Assembly (NCBI RefSeq): GCF_003144095.1 | Contig: NZ_NSKH01000018.1 | Location: forward strand, 2,075,541-2,139,540 | DNA from: Streptomyces sp. ICBB 8177 | Lineage (GTDB): Bacteria; Actinomycetota; Actinomycetes; Streptomycetales; Streptomycetaceae | Direction of reading: 5' to 3' | DNA: 64,000 bases | Part shown: piece after piece, positions 49,835 to 58,608 of the stretch | How the letters are laid out: every line of letters starts with the position of its first letter | Position numbering within the stretch: the stretch's first letter is position 1 | Translations under genes and position numbers: made by a program | The notes under the pieces: model-generated | Database searches by the model: none | The model's input: the letters and a program-made list of their open reading frames with translations, nothing else | Told to the model about the DNA's origin: nothing

Positions 49835-52081
49835 TTGAGCCGTGAAACTGACAGTTCGTCCTCAGGACCCCAGGGTCGCGGCGGTGCCGCGTACCCGTCC
49901 GGGACACCGCCGTACGGAACCCGCCAGTATCCCTCCGCGCACCCGCAGGAGGAGCCGCCGGGCGGTTCCGCCGGGGCACCGGGGCCGGGCGGCGCGCAGG
50001 GTGACGGCAGCGCCGACGCGGCCCCGGACGAGCCCAGGACCGAGACCACGCTGACCACCAGGATCCGGATCAACATCCCCGGGTCCCGGCCCATCCCGCC
50101 CGTCGTCGTCCGCAAGCCGGTCGGCGAGGGCGACGCGGACGGGGACGGACCGGGCGACGGGTCCGGCGGCCCGGGGAGCGCGGGCAACGAGGCCACCCAG
50201 GCGGTGCCGCGCTGGACCCCGCCGGGCGCCCCGGGCGCCGACGCCGCGCCCGCCGACGCGACGGGCGGCGGCGACAAGGAGAAGGCGGCCAGCGACTGGT
50301 TCGCCCCGCGCAAGCCCCCGACGCCCACGCCGCCCGGCGGCACGCCGGTCCCCGGCGCGGCCTCCGGTGCGGGGGCGGCGCCCGCGCCGGCCCCGGCGCC
50401 CTCGGGACCGGCCGCGCCCGGCTCCGGCCGGCCCGCGCCCGGCCAGCCCGCGATCCCCTATCTCAACGACCCTCCGGCCGCCTCCGCGCCGCGCGGTCGC
50501 GCCTTCCCCGACGACCACTGGCCGGACGGCCCCGAGGGCGACGCCGCGACGGTCAACTCGCCGCTGCCCGGCGCCGGTCCGCTCGGCGCGGGCCCCGGCG
50601 GCGACCCCTTCGCCTCCGGCGGCGACCCGTTCGCCCCCGGCAACGACCCGTTCGCGCCCCAGGCGGGCCCCGGCGCCCCCGGCCGTGGACGCGGCGGCGA
50701 ATCGTTCGGCCCGGGCAGCCAGGGCCGCGGCACCCCGTTCACCCCGCCCGCGGGACCGGCGGCCGGACAGCCCGAGGGACCCGCCGGTGGACCGCCGCCC
50801 GGCAGCGTGCCGTTCCCCGGCTTCCACGCCCCGGACGCCTCGGGCCGTCCCCCCGGCGCCGACGCGGGTCCTCCCGCGCCGCCCGCCGGGCCCACCACGG
50901 GTCCGGCCACCGGGGCCATGCGGATGCCCGGCGCCGACTCGCGCGAGGGCCGCTCCGGCTACCGTCCGGCGAGCGGCGGCACCGGCGCCGACCACGTGTC
51001 CGGCGAGACGCTGGTCAGCGGCGTGCCCGCGGGCCCGGCCGGCACGCCGACCATCAAGCCGCCCTCCCCGCCCGCCGACTCCGGCGCGCCCGCGCCCAAG
51101 GCGTCCTCCAGCGCGCCCGCCGCCAAGCGCAAGGGCCGCTCCAAGCCGATGATGGCCGTCATGGGCCTGGTCGGCGTCGCCGCCGTGCTCTACGCGGCTG
51201 GCCTGGTGATGAACCACGCCGACGTGCCCAACGGCACCACCGTCCTCGGCGTCGATATCGGCGGCAAGAGCCGGGACGAGGCGGTCAAGGCGCTGGACGC
51301 CGCGGTGGGCGACCGAGGCACCGCGCCGCTGAAGCTGAGCGTCGGCGGCCGGACGGTGGAGCTCAAGCCCGCGCTCGCCGGGCTGTCCATCGACACCCAG
51401 CAGACCGTCGCGCAGGTCGCCCACCGCGACTACGACCCGGTCTCGGTGATCAGCTCGCTCTTCGGCGGCAAGACGGTCGTCAAGCCGGTCATCCCGGTCG
51501 ACCAGGAGAAGCTGGACAGCCAGCTGGACACCCTGGTGCCGGGCGGCTCGGGCACGGCCACCGACGGCATGGTCAAGTTCGTCGACGGCACCCCCGTCGC
51601 GGTGGCGGGCAAGCCGTACCAGGCGGTGGACGCCGCGCTGTCGGACGCCAAGGTCACCAACGCCTACGTCCAGCGCGCCGAGACCGGCCAGGACCAGACC
51701 GTCACGCTGCCGGTCACCACCCACCAGCCGATGGTCACCCAGGCCGACCTCACGCAGGCCATCAAGACCATCGGCGACCCGGCGATGTCCGGCCGCATCA
51801 CGGTGGTGGCGGGCGGCAGGTCGGTCCCGTTCAGCCCGCAGAAGTCGCTGAGCAAGATCCTCACGATCGTGGCGGTCCCCGGCACCGACAAGATGACGCT
51901 GCACATCGACCTGAACGTGTTGCAGCAGCTGTACGGGAACGCGTTCGACGGCGTGCTGCTGGAGCGCGGCAACGGCACCAAGACCGCCGTCACGCCGCAG
52001 GACGTGGCCTCCGCGATGCTGCCCGAGCTGGGCAAGACGGCCGCGGAGAAGACGGCGACCATCTCGAACGTGGCCCAGTAG
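49835..52081 (+). CDS. Proline-rich membrane protein with peptidoglycan-binding-like domains
   Basis: 748 aa. A disordered Pro/Gly/Ala-rich cytoplasmic half (1-435) contains small repeats such as GGDPFASGGDPFAPGNDPF. One TM helix follows (about 440-462, MMAVMGLVGVAAVLYAAGLV). The extracytoplasmic part (about 465-748) looks like two copies of the YoaR-like putative peptidoglycan-binding domain (PG_binding_4): TTVLGVDIGGKSRDEAVKAL is a typical start. No VanW domain follows. TTG start preceded by GGGAGAA. A cell-wall-associated role is likely; neighbours mshB and the small membrane protein give no pathway. Confidence 0.82.
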   Translation: MSRETDSSSSGPQGRGGAAYPSGTPPYGTRQYPSAHPQEEPPGGSAGAPGPGGAQGDGSADAAPDEPRTETTLTTRIRINIPGSRPIPPVVVRKPVGEGDADGDGPGDGSGGPGSAGNEATQAVPRWTPPGAPGADAAPADATGGGDKEKAASDWFAPRKPPTPTPPGGTPVPGAASGAGAAPAPAPAPSGPAAPGSGRPAPGQPAIPYLNDPPAASAPRGRAFPDDHWPDGPEGDAATVNSPLPGAGPLGAGPGGDPFASGGDPFAPGNDPFAPQAGPGAPGRGRGGESFGPGSQGRGTPFTPPAGPAAGQPEGPAGGPPPGSVPFPGFHAPDASGRPPGADAGPPAPPAGPTTGPATGAMRMPGADSREGRSGYRPASGGTGADHVSGETLVSGVPAGPAGTPTIKPPSPPADSGAPAPKASSSAPAAKRKGRSKPMMAVMGLVGVAAVLYAAGLVMNHADVPNGTTVLGVDIGGKSRDEAVKALDAAVGDRGTAPLKLSVGGRTVELKPALAGLSIDTQQTVAQVAHRDYDPVSVISSLFGGKTVVKPVIPVDQEKLDSQLDTLVPGGSGTATDGMVKFVDGTPVAVAGKPYQAVDAALSDAKVTNAYVQRAETGQDQTVTLPVTTHQPMVTQADLTQAIKTIGDPAMSGRITVVAGGRSVPFSPQKSLSKILTIVAVPGTDKMTLHIDLNVLQQLYGNAFDGVLLERGNGTKTAVTPQDVASAMLPELGKTAAEKTATISNVAQ

Positions 52082-52104
52082 CCGCCCGTACGGGACGAGA
52101 CGAG

Positions 52105-52141
52105 GCGGCCGGGCCCTCACGGAACCGCGAGGGCCGGCCGC
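52105..52141 (+). terminator. Hairpin after the proline-rich protein gene
   Basis: GCGGCCGGGCCCTC (52105-52118) pairs with GAGGGCCGGCCGC (52129-52141), one bulge, 24 bases after the stop. Confidence 0.75.
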
Positions 52142-52255
52142 TTCGCCGCGCCGGTGGCGCAAGCCCCCCCCATGAAATCCATATGACATCTGTCATCCCC
52201 AGGACACGACCCCCGGCACTGCCGTCCACCCGCCCGGTGCCGGAAGCTGTATGCC

Positions 52256-53209
52256 ATGAGCGCTACAGGGGGCACCACGAGGCCCACGGAACCACGAAGC
52301 GGGGCCGGACCGGTCGTCGCCTTCTCCGGGGTGAGCAAGACCTTCGGCCAGGTCAAGGCCGTCAACGAGCTGAATCTGACGCTGCACGCCGGTGAGACGG
52401 TCGCGTTGCTCGGGCCGAACGGCGCCGGCAAGTCGACCACCCTCGACCTGCTGCTGGGTCTGCGCAACCCCGACGCGGGCACCGTCGAGGTCTTCGGCGC
52501 GACACCCGCCCGCGCCATCGCCGGGGGCCAGGTCGGTGCGATGCTGCAAAGCGGCGGGCTGATGGAGGAGGTGAAGGTCAAGGAGCTGGTCAAGCTCGCC
52601 TGCGACCTGCACCCCCGGGCGTACCCGGTGAGCGAGGTGCTGGAGAGCGCCGGGATCACCGACATCGCCGACCGCCTGGTCAACAAGCTGTCCGGCGGCC
52701 AGGAGCAGCGGGTCCGCTTCGCGCTGGCCACCGCGGGCGCCAACGACCTGATCATCCTGGACGAGCCGACCACCGGCATGGACGTCACCGTCCGCCAGGC
52801 GTTCTGGGCCGCCATGCGCCGCCAGGCCGACTCCGGCCGCACGGTGCTGTTCGCCACCCACTACCTGGAGGAGGCCGACGCGATCGCCGACCGGGTGATC
52901 GTGTTGCACCGCGGCCGGATACTGGCCGACGGCTCGGCCGCCGAGATCAAGGCCAAGGCCGGTGCCCGCCGCGTCGTCTTCGACCTCCAGGGCCCGATCG
53001 ACGAGGCCGCGCTGCGCGGGCTGCCGTTCCTCACCGCGCTGGACGTCTCGGGGCACACCGTCCGCATTCAGTCCACCGACGCCGACGCCACCGTGCACGC
53101 GCTGTACGGCCTCGGCGTCTACCCGCGCAACCTGGAGGTCTCCGGGCTCGGCCTGGAGCAGGCCTTCATCGCCATCACCGACGCCGCGTCCGCCGAGGAG
53201 GCGGTCTGA
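52256..53209 (+). CDS. ABC-2 exporter ATP-binding protein
   Basis: 317-aa ATPase of the DrrA/NodI group. Walker A GPNGAGKST, signature KLSGGQEQR, Walker B LIILDEPTTGMD, H-loop FATHYLEE, and the C-terminal regulatory part. Pairs with the downstream permease (stop and start overlap). In Streptomyces such pairs next to a histidine kinase often handle antibiotics or lipids; substrate unknown. Confidence 0.92.
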   Translation: MSATGGTTRPTEPRSGAGPVVAFSGVSKTFGQVKAVNELNLTLHAGETVALLGPNGAGKSTTLDLLLGLRNPDAGTVEVFGATPARAIAGGQVGAMLQSGGLMEEVKVKELVKLACDLHPRAYPVSEVLESAGITDIADRLVNKLSGGQEQRVRFALATAGANDLIILDEPTTGMDVTVRQAFWAAMRRQADSGRTVLFATHYLEEADAIADRVIVLHRGRILADGSAAEIKAKAGARRVVFDLQGPIDEAALRGLPFLTALDVSGHTVRIQSTDADATVHALYGLGVYPRNLEVSGLGLEQAFIAITDAASAEEAV

Positions 53210-54024
53210 TGTCCACCACGACACCCACCACGACGCCCGCCCAGCCCGCCAGGACGTCCTCCGCGATGTCCGCCACGTTCGCGTCCAGCTCGCTGATCAA
53301 GCTGGAGATCGTCCGCACCCTGCGCAACAAGCGCTTCATGTTCTTCTCGGTGATCTACCCGAGCGTGCTGTTCCTGATCATCTCGGGTCCGGCGAGCAAG
53401 ACCGCGAAGGTCCCGCACACCGACCTGACGATGCAGCTGTACTACCTGGTCGCCATGGCCTCGTTCGGCGCGCTCACCGCGGTGCTGATGGGCAACAGCG
53501 AGCGGATCGCCAAGGAACGCGAGAAGGGCTGGACCCGGCAGCTGCGGCTGACCGCGCTGCCCGGGCACGGCTACGTGATCGCCAAGATCGCCTCCGCCGC
53601 GACCGTCACGCTGCCCACCATCGTGGTGGTCGAGGTGGTCGCCGCCGCCGTCAAGGACGTTCGCATGCAGGCGTGGCAGTGGGTGGCGCTGACCGTCGCG
53701 ATCTGGGCGGGCAGCCTGGTCTTCGCCGCGCTCGGCGTCGCCATCGGCTACCTGGCCTCCGGCGACGCGGTCCGCCCGCTGACGATGATCATCTACTTCG
53801 CGCTGTCGATCCTCGGCGGCCTGTGGATGCCGTCCACGATCTTCCCCACCTGGCTTCAGAACATCGCCAAGTGGCTGCCCACCCACCCCTACGCGGCGCT
53901 CGGCCAGGCCATCGAGGTCGGCCACGCGCCGCACCTGCGGGACGTGCTGGTGCTCGCCGGCTACCTCGTGGTCTTCGCGGGCGGTGCGGCCTGGCTGTAC
54001 CGCAAGGACACCCGGAAGGCCTGA
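53209..54024 (+). CDS. ABC-2 type exporter permease
   Basis: 271 aa with six TM helices; polar Thr/Pro N terminus, then LEIVRTLRNKRFMFFSVIYPS and the ABC-2 signature region ALGVAIGYLASGDAVRPL. The ATG shares a base with the ATPase stop (TGATG), so the two subunits are translationally coupled. Ends six bases before the histidine kinase. Confidence 0.9.
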   Translation: MSTTTPTTTPAQPARTSSAMSATFASSSLIKLEIVRTLRNKRFMFFSVIYPSVLFLIISGPASKTAKVPHTDLTMQLYYLVAMASFGALTAVLMGNSERIAKEREKGWTRQLRLTALPGHGYVIAKIASAATVTLPTIVVVEVVAAAVKDVRMQAWQWVALTVAIWAGSLVFAALGVAIGYLASGDAVRPLTMIIYFALSILGGLWMPSTIFPTWLQNIAKWLPTHPYAALGQAIEVGHAPHLRDVLVLAGYLVVFAGGAAWLYRKDTRKA

Positions 54025-54030
54025 GCGACG

Positions 54031-55290
54031 ATGGGACGCGACGACCGCGTGGGCGGCGGGTCGGGAACGGAGCCGGAGGTCCGGGACATCGGCATGGGCA
54101 TGGCCCCGGAGACCCGGCGCCAGCAGATCGTGAAGCTGTGCTGGACGCTCGTCTACCTGCTCTACATGGCCTACGCGGTCGGCGACCTCGTCTCGGGCGA
54201 CCACACGGTCTGGGCGACCGTGCTGGGGTGGCTGGGCCTCGTCGCGTTCCTCGTCCCGTATCTGTACATGGTCCTCAGCCGCCGCCCGCGCGGTGAGCAC
54301 CTGGCGGCGTGGCAGTGGGCGGTGCTGGGCTGGCTGTACGCCCTGGCGGTGACGCTGTCGCTGACGCTGGGCCAGGCGTGGCTGATGTTCTTCGTCTACG
54401 TGACGATCGGCTCCGGCGTGCTGCTGCCGTTCCGGCTGGCCGCGCGTGCGGTGGTCGCGGTGTCGATGAGCCTGCTGGGCGTGGGGCTGCTGCTGCACGC
54501 CAACGGCTGGCTGCTGACCGGGCTGGTGCTGCCCTCGCTGCTCGGCGGCGGGGCCATGATGGGCGTGTCGCAAATGGGCCGCACCATGCGGGAGTTGCGG
54601 GCCGCACGGGAGACGGTGGCGCATCTGGCGGCCAACGAGGAACGACTGCGGCTGGCCCGCGACCTGCACGACCTGCTCGGCCACTCGCTGTCGTTGATCA
54701 CGCTCAAGAGCGAACTGGCCGGGCGCATGCTGCCGGACAACCCCGAGGAGGCCGCCCGCCAGGTCGCCGACATCGAACGGGTGAGCCGCCAGGCGCTCGT
54801 TGACGTCCGCGAGGCGGTCAGCGGCTTCCGCAGGCCCACGCTCGCGGTCGAACTGGCCGGTGTCCGCACCGCTTTGCACACCGCGGGCGTCGAGGCGCGG
54901 ATCGCCCCCACCCTCCAGCAGCCCGTCGCCGTCGCCCACCCCGGCCTCGGCGCCGAGCAGGAGGGCGCGCTGGCCTGGGCGCTGCGCGAGGCGGCCACCA
55001 ACGTCGTACGGCACAGCGGCGCGAGCGCGTGCGACCTGTCCCTGGACGAGGTGTGGGAGGCGGACGAGACCCGCTACCTGTGCCTGGAGGTCGCCGACGA
55101 CGGCCGGGGCCCGGGCCGCGGTCACCACGCGGGCAACGGCCTGAGCGGCCTGGAGGAGCGCCTCGTGCTGTCCGGCGGCCGACTGGAGACCGGCGCGTCG
55201 CGCCGGGGCGGCTTCACGGTACGGGCGTACGTGCCGTTGCGCGCGGTCCAGGACCGCGAGGGGCCGGAACCCTCCCGCCCGCGGCCTTGA
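54031..55290 (+). CDS. NarL/DesK-type sensor histidine kinase
   Basis: 419-aa membrane kinase. About five TM helices (35-190), a HisKA_3 dimerisation domain with the phospho-acceptor His213 in ARDLHDLLGHSLS, and an HATPase with N-box ALREAATNVVRHSG and G-box GNGLSGLEERL. It follows the ABC-2 exporter closely, a module that normally ends with a LuxR-type response regulator. Here no response regulator follows; the next 600 bases are repeats. It may use a partner encoded elsewhere. Confidence 0.9.
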   Translation: MGRDDRVGGGSGTEPEVRDIGMGMAPETRRQQIVKLCWTLVYLLYMAYAVGDLVSGDHTVWATVLGWLGLVAFLVPYLYMVLSRRPRGEHLAAWQWAVLGWLYALAVTLSLTLGQAWLMFFVYVTIGSGVLLPFRLAARAVVAVSMSLLGVGLLLHANGWLLTGLVLPSLLGGGAMMGVSQMGRTMRELRAARETVAHLAANEERLRLARDLHDLLGHSLSLITLKSELAGRMLPDNPEEAARQVADIERVSRQALVDVREAVSGFRRPTLAVELAGVRTALHTAGVEARIAPTLQQPVAVAHPGLGAEQEGALAWALREAATNVVRHSGASACDLSLDEVWEADETRYLCLEVADDGRGPGRGHHAGNGLSGLEERLVLSGGRLETGASRRGGFTVRAYVPLRAVQDREGPEPSRPRP

Positions 55291-55332
55291 GCGGCAGGCG
55301 CCACGGGCTCAGTGTCCGCTCAGCACGGGCCC

Positions 55333-55734
55333 CGTTCGGGCGGAGTGCCGCGTCTGCGCCGCTGCGTGGCTTGAGGGGCAGGAGGGCGGCGGGGGGCGCT
55401 GTGCGCCCGGCCTGACCGGGGTCGCGGGTTCCTGGTCTGCCGATTAGTTGTCACGCCGTTGTCAGTGACAAGGGTTTCCGTCAACTGTGCCTGCCGAAAA
55501 GCTTGTTACCGGCAACGGGGTGACAACTAATCCGCAGAACACCTGCCGGGCGCGCAGCGCACGGCCCTCAGCGCGGCGCGCAGCGCGGGAGCCACCGCCC
55601 TCCTGCCCCTCAAGCCGCGCAGCGGCGCAGACGTGATACTCCGCAAAAACGAGCAGCCGCGCGGCGGCGCAGCCCTCACACTCCGCCCAAACGGCCGCCG
55701 CGCAGCGGCGCAGACGCGGCACTCCGCCCAGACA
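55333..55734. repeat. Repeat cluster with long inverted and tandem copies
   Basis: A 60-base arm (55333-55392) recurs inverted at 55592-55651 with 52 matches. The right arm is followed by two more degenerate direct copies of its 35-base part (55658-55692, 55698-55734), all sharing GCGGCGCAG and ACTCCGC. No protein is supported in either strand. It resembles the dispersed intergenic repeats of Streptomyces. Confidence 0.75.
55436..55538. repeat. Inner inverted repeat, MITE-like
   Basis: Arms 55443-55472 and 55502-55531 match at 26 of 30 positions when inverted (ATTAGTTGTCAC at the outer ends) and can be extended to 37 bases each. The spacer is 29 bases. Nested within the larger inverted repeat. 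Could be a miniature transposable element, a recombination site or a strong RNA hairpin. Confidence 0.6.
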
Positions 55735-55903
55735 GGCCGGCACCCGCGCCAGGCGGCCCGTCGAACGAACCCCCTCCGGAGCGAAGTAGCCTCCAGATCA
55801 GGGGAGTTGGGCTTACGCTCAAGGCAGTCGACGAGCCGGGAAGTGCGCGTCCCCATGTCCCGGCCCAGCGCGACCATGCCCCGCGTCGAAAGGGGAAGAG
55901 GCC

Positions 55904-55936
55904 ATGCGAAACGACGCCGGACCAGGAATCCGCTGA
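55904..55936 (+). CDS. Possible leader peptide MRNDAGPGIR
   Basis: A 10-codon frame with a good ribosome site (GGGGAAGAGG) whose TGA overlaps the ATG of the next gene (TGATG). The downstream gene has only a weak site of its own, so the leader may serve translational coupling. Could be chance. Confidence 0.3.
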   Translation: MRNDAGPGIR

Positions 55937-56160
55937 TGTCGGGCCTAGCCTTTCTCGGCATCGTTGCCGTCGTGCTCCTCATCTCTCTGCTGCCGATGCT
56001 GATCATCAGCACGCCGAAGACCTGGTGCCGGACCTGCAAGCACCAGCGCTCCGAGCACGACGGCGGCGTCGGACGGTGCCAGGGGGACGATTTCGACGAG
56101 TGCGAACTCACGCCGACCGGACGCCGCTGCCGTTGCGCGTCCTATGTCGCCAACCGGTGA
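55936..56160 (+). CDS. Small membrane-anchored zinc-ribbon-like protein
   Basis: 74 aa: one N-terminal TM helix (MSGLAFLGIVAVVLLISLLP) and a Cys-rich tail (CRTCKHQRSEH, GRCQGDDFDEC, RRCRC) that could bind a metal through CxxC, His and further Cys. The frame is open further upstream through the repeat region, but that part is unlikely to be coded. Unknown function. Confidence 0.55.
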   Translation: MSGLAFLGIVAVVLLISLLPMLIISTPKTWCRTCKHQRSEHDGGVGRCQGDDFDECELTPTGRRCRCASYVANR

Positions 56161-56270
56161 GCAGGACACGCAGAAGATCGCGTGCCGTTCCGGGAGGCGC
56201 TCCACCCGCGTCCACGAGCGTGATCGCCGCTGCTTCGCGGGCCCTCGGGGGCCGGCGGCCGCCCGTGGCG

Positions 56271-56669
56271 TCAGCGTGCGAACTTCGCGATGGCCTCCGG
56301 GGTGACGGGGGTGAAGAAGTTGACGAGGTTGCCGTCGGGATCACGGAGCAGCAGCGACCGGTTGCCCCACGGCATCGTGGTGGGCCCGGCGACGAAGTCG
56401 GTGACGAAGCCGGTCAGGTCCTGGTGGACGCGGTCCACGTCGTCGACGAGGAACTCGGTGATCACGCTGTGGTTGTCCGCCGGGCGGGCGGAGCCCGGGG
56501 CGAACAGCGGGACGGTGCCGGTGCCGGCGATCGCGAGGGTGGCGCCCGCGGTGGCGAGTTCGGCGAACTCCTCGGTGGCCCACGTCGCCCGCGCGCCCGT
56601 GGCCCGCTCGTAGAACGCGACGAGGCGCGCCACGTCACCGGTGATGATGCGGATCGAGACGAACTCCAT
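56271..56669 (-). CDS. VOC (glyoxalase/bleomycin-resistance fold) protein
   Basis: 132-aa vicinal-oxygen-chelate protein. Starts MEFVSIRIITGDVARLVAFYERAT and ends with LLLRDPDGNLVNFFTPV, containing the usual Asp-Pro-Asp-Gly-Asn metal-side strand. AAGGAG precedes the ATG. Divergent from a WYL regulator, which may control it. Substrate unknown. Confidence 0.9.
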   Translation of the reverse strand: MEFVSIRIITGDVARLVAFYERATGARATWATEEFAELATAGATLAIAGTGTVPLFAPGSARPADNHSVITEFLVDDVDRVHQDLTGFVTDFVAGPTTMPWGNRSLLLRDPDGNLVNFFTPVTPEAIAKFAR

Positions 56670-56771
56670 GGGGATCACTCCTTGGCTGTGCTGAAGGCCT
56701 GCGACGTCGGCCTGTGCCTCGCAGCCTAGGAGGAATAGGGGACAGAACCCGCCCTGTATTCGCGTAGGCTT

Positions 56772-57773
56772 GTGCACGTGCCCCGACCCACCGCCCGCGT
56801 GCTGACTCTGCTGGAACTGCTCCAGTCCGGTGGCACCCGGACGGTGGCCGAACTGGCCGACCGGCTCGGCGTCGACGGGCGCACCGTGCGCCGGTACGTG
56901 GACCAGCTGCTCGACCTGGACGTGCCGGTGGAATCGGTGCGTGGCCGCTACGGCGGGTACCGGCTCGCCCCCGGGTACCGCCTGCCGCCGCTCATGCTCA
57001 GCGACGACGAGGCACTGGCCGTGCTGCTCGGCCTGGTCGCCGGCCGCCGGGCAGGGCTGACGACGGCGCAGCACACGGCGAACGAGACGGCGTCGGCGAA
57101 GATCCGGCGGGTACTGCCCAAGCACACGGCCCACCGGCTCGACACCCTCCTGGAGTCCCTGGCCTTCACCGAACGGCCCGGGCGGTCCGACACCCCGGAC
57201 GCGGGGGTCCTGCTCACCGTCGCCGACGCGGTGCGCCACCGCCGACCGGTCTCGATCCGCTACACCGACCGCGACGGACGCCGCAGCGAACGCACGCTGC
57301 ACGCGTACGGGATCGTCGCGCACGCGGGCCGGTGGTACGTCACGGGCGAGGACCCCCGGATCGGCGAGGACCGGACCTTCCGGCTCGACCGCGTCGCGGA
57401 CGCGCGGACGCTGCCCGGCTCGTTCGAAGCGCCGCCGGTGGACACCGATCCGGCACAGCGCGTGGTGTCGGGGTTCGCCACGGCCGAGTACCGGCACGAG
57501 GTGACCTTGCGGGTCCACGGGACGGTCGAGCGGATCCGCGCCCATCTCCCGCCGAGCATCGGGGAGTTGGAGGACCTCGATCCCGCGGCGGGCCAGGACG
57601 ACCCGGCGGCCGAGCGCTGGTGGCGCGTCGAGCTGCGGGCGGAACGGCTCGACTGGCTGCCTCCGCTGCTCGCCGCACTCGACCGGCCGTTCGTCATCGA
57701 GCGCCCCGACGAACTCCGCGCCCTCGTCACGGCCCTCGCCGACCGCCTCGCCTCGCACGCCCGCCGGACCTGA
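56772..57773 (+). CDS. WYL-domain transcriptional regulator
   Basis: 333 aa: DeoR-like winged helix (about 5-60, RTVAELADRLGVDGRTVRRYV) followed by a WYL domain (about 145-215; here GRWYVTGEDPRIGEDRTFRLDR) and the WCX C-terminal part. The start codon (GTG at 56772, or 56778) lies only a few bases after TAGGCT, so the mRNA is perhaps leaderless. Divergent from the VOC gene over about 100 bases; probably regulates it. Confidence 0.9.
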   Translation: MHVPRPTARVLTLLELLQSGGTRTVAELADRLGVDGRTVRRYVDQLLDLDVPVESVRGRYGGYRLAPGYRLPPLMLSDDEALAVLLGLVAGRRAGLTTAQHTANETASAKIRRVLPKHTAHRLDTLLESLAFTERPGRSDTPDAGVLLTVADAVRHRRPVSIRYTDRDGRRSERTLHAYGIVAHAGRWYVTGEDPRIGEDRTFRLDRVADARTLPGSFEAPPVDTDPAQRVVSGFATAEYRHEVTLRVHGTVERIRAHLPPSIGELEDLDPAAGQDDPAAERWWRVELRAERLDWLPPLLAALDRPFVIERPDELRALVTALADRLASHARRT

Positions 57774-57867
57774 CCGCGAGGAGCCCCACGCAGAGGGACA
57801 TCCGCCCGGTTCCGCCGGCGGCGAACCCAGGCCCGACCGGGCTCGTCGATCCCTAGAGTCCCGTCTC

Positions 57868-58608
57868 ATGAGGACGATCACCACGCGCACGGTCGCGTAC
57901 CCGGCCGACGGTCTGACGATGATCGGGCACCTCGCACTCCCCGCCGGTGCCGACCGCCGCCCCGCGGTGCTGCTCGGGCCGGAGGGCATGGGGCCCAGCG
58001 ACGTCGAGCGCCGCCGGGCCGACGCTCTCGCCGAACTGGGATACGTGGCGCTGGCCTTCGACCTTCACGGCGGGCGGTATCTGGATGACCCCGAGGAGAT
58101 GCTGGCCCGTTGCATGCCGCTGCTCGCCGATCCCGAACGGATGCGGGACATCGGTCATGCGGCGCTCGACGTGTTGCGTGCCGAACCGCGGACCGACCCC
58201 GACCGGATCGCCGCCGTCGGCTACGGCACCGGGGGCGCCGTCGGTCTGGAACTCGGGCGCGACGGCGCCGACCTGCGCGCGATCGCGACAATCAACGCGC
58301 TGACCACGGGCCGACCGGGCGAGGCGGCGCGCATTCGCTGTCCGGTGTGGGCCGGGGTCGGGTCGCAGGACCCGATCATGCCGCCGGCGCAACGGGACGC
58401 GTTCACCGCCGAGATGCAGGCCGCGGGCGTCGACTGGCGCCTCGTGGTCTACGGCGGCGCCTTGCACGCCTTCCACCACCCGACGGTCGACCACGCCGTG
58501 CGCCCCGGCGTCGGCTACCACCCACGGCAGGCGCGGCGAGCCTGGCGCGACGTCGTCGACCTGCTCGCCGAGTGCCTGCCCGTGACGGGGGAACCGGTCA
58601 GTCCATGA
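57868..58608 (+). CDS. Dienelactone-hydrolase-like protein lacking the nucleophile
   Basis: 246-aa alpha/beta-hydrolase of the DLH family. The nucleophile elbow, normally G-x-C/S-x-G-G, reads GYGTGG with Gly120 at the nucleophile position. Asp168 (GSQDPIMPP) and His200 (GALHAFHHP) are in place. It is therefore either inactive as a hydrolase or uses another mechanism. ATG without a strong ribosome site; 94 bases after the WYL regulator, so possibly co-transcribed. Confidence 0.85.
   Translation: MRTITTRTVAYPADGLTMIGHLALPAGADRRPAVLLGPEGMGPSDVERRRADALAELGYVALAFDLHGGRYLDDPEEMLARCMPLLADPERMRDIGHAALDVLRAEPRTDPDRIAAVGYGTGGAVGLELGRDGADLRAIATINALTTGRPGEAARIRCPVWAGVGSQDPIMPPAQRDAFTAEMQAAGVDWRLVVYGGALHAFHHPTVDHAVRPGVGYHPRQARRAWRDVVDLLAECLPVTGEPVSP

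Noticed and set aside
55462-55743. 93-codon minus-strand Cys/Ala-rich frame
   Set aside because: It is a translation of the repeat cluster; the recurring CAAARL pattern only reflects the DNA repeats.
55633-55935. N-terminal extension of the small Cys-rich membrane protein through the repeats
   Set aside because: The extension is repeat-derived, Arg/Pro-rich and lacks a start signal; the TM helix and ribosome context favour the ATG at 55936.
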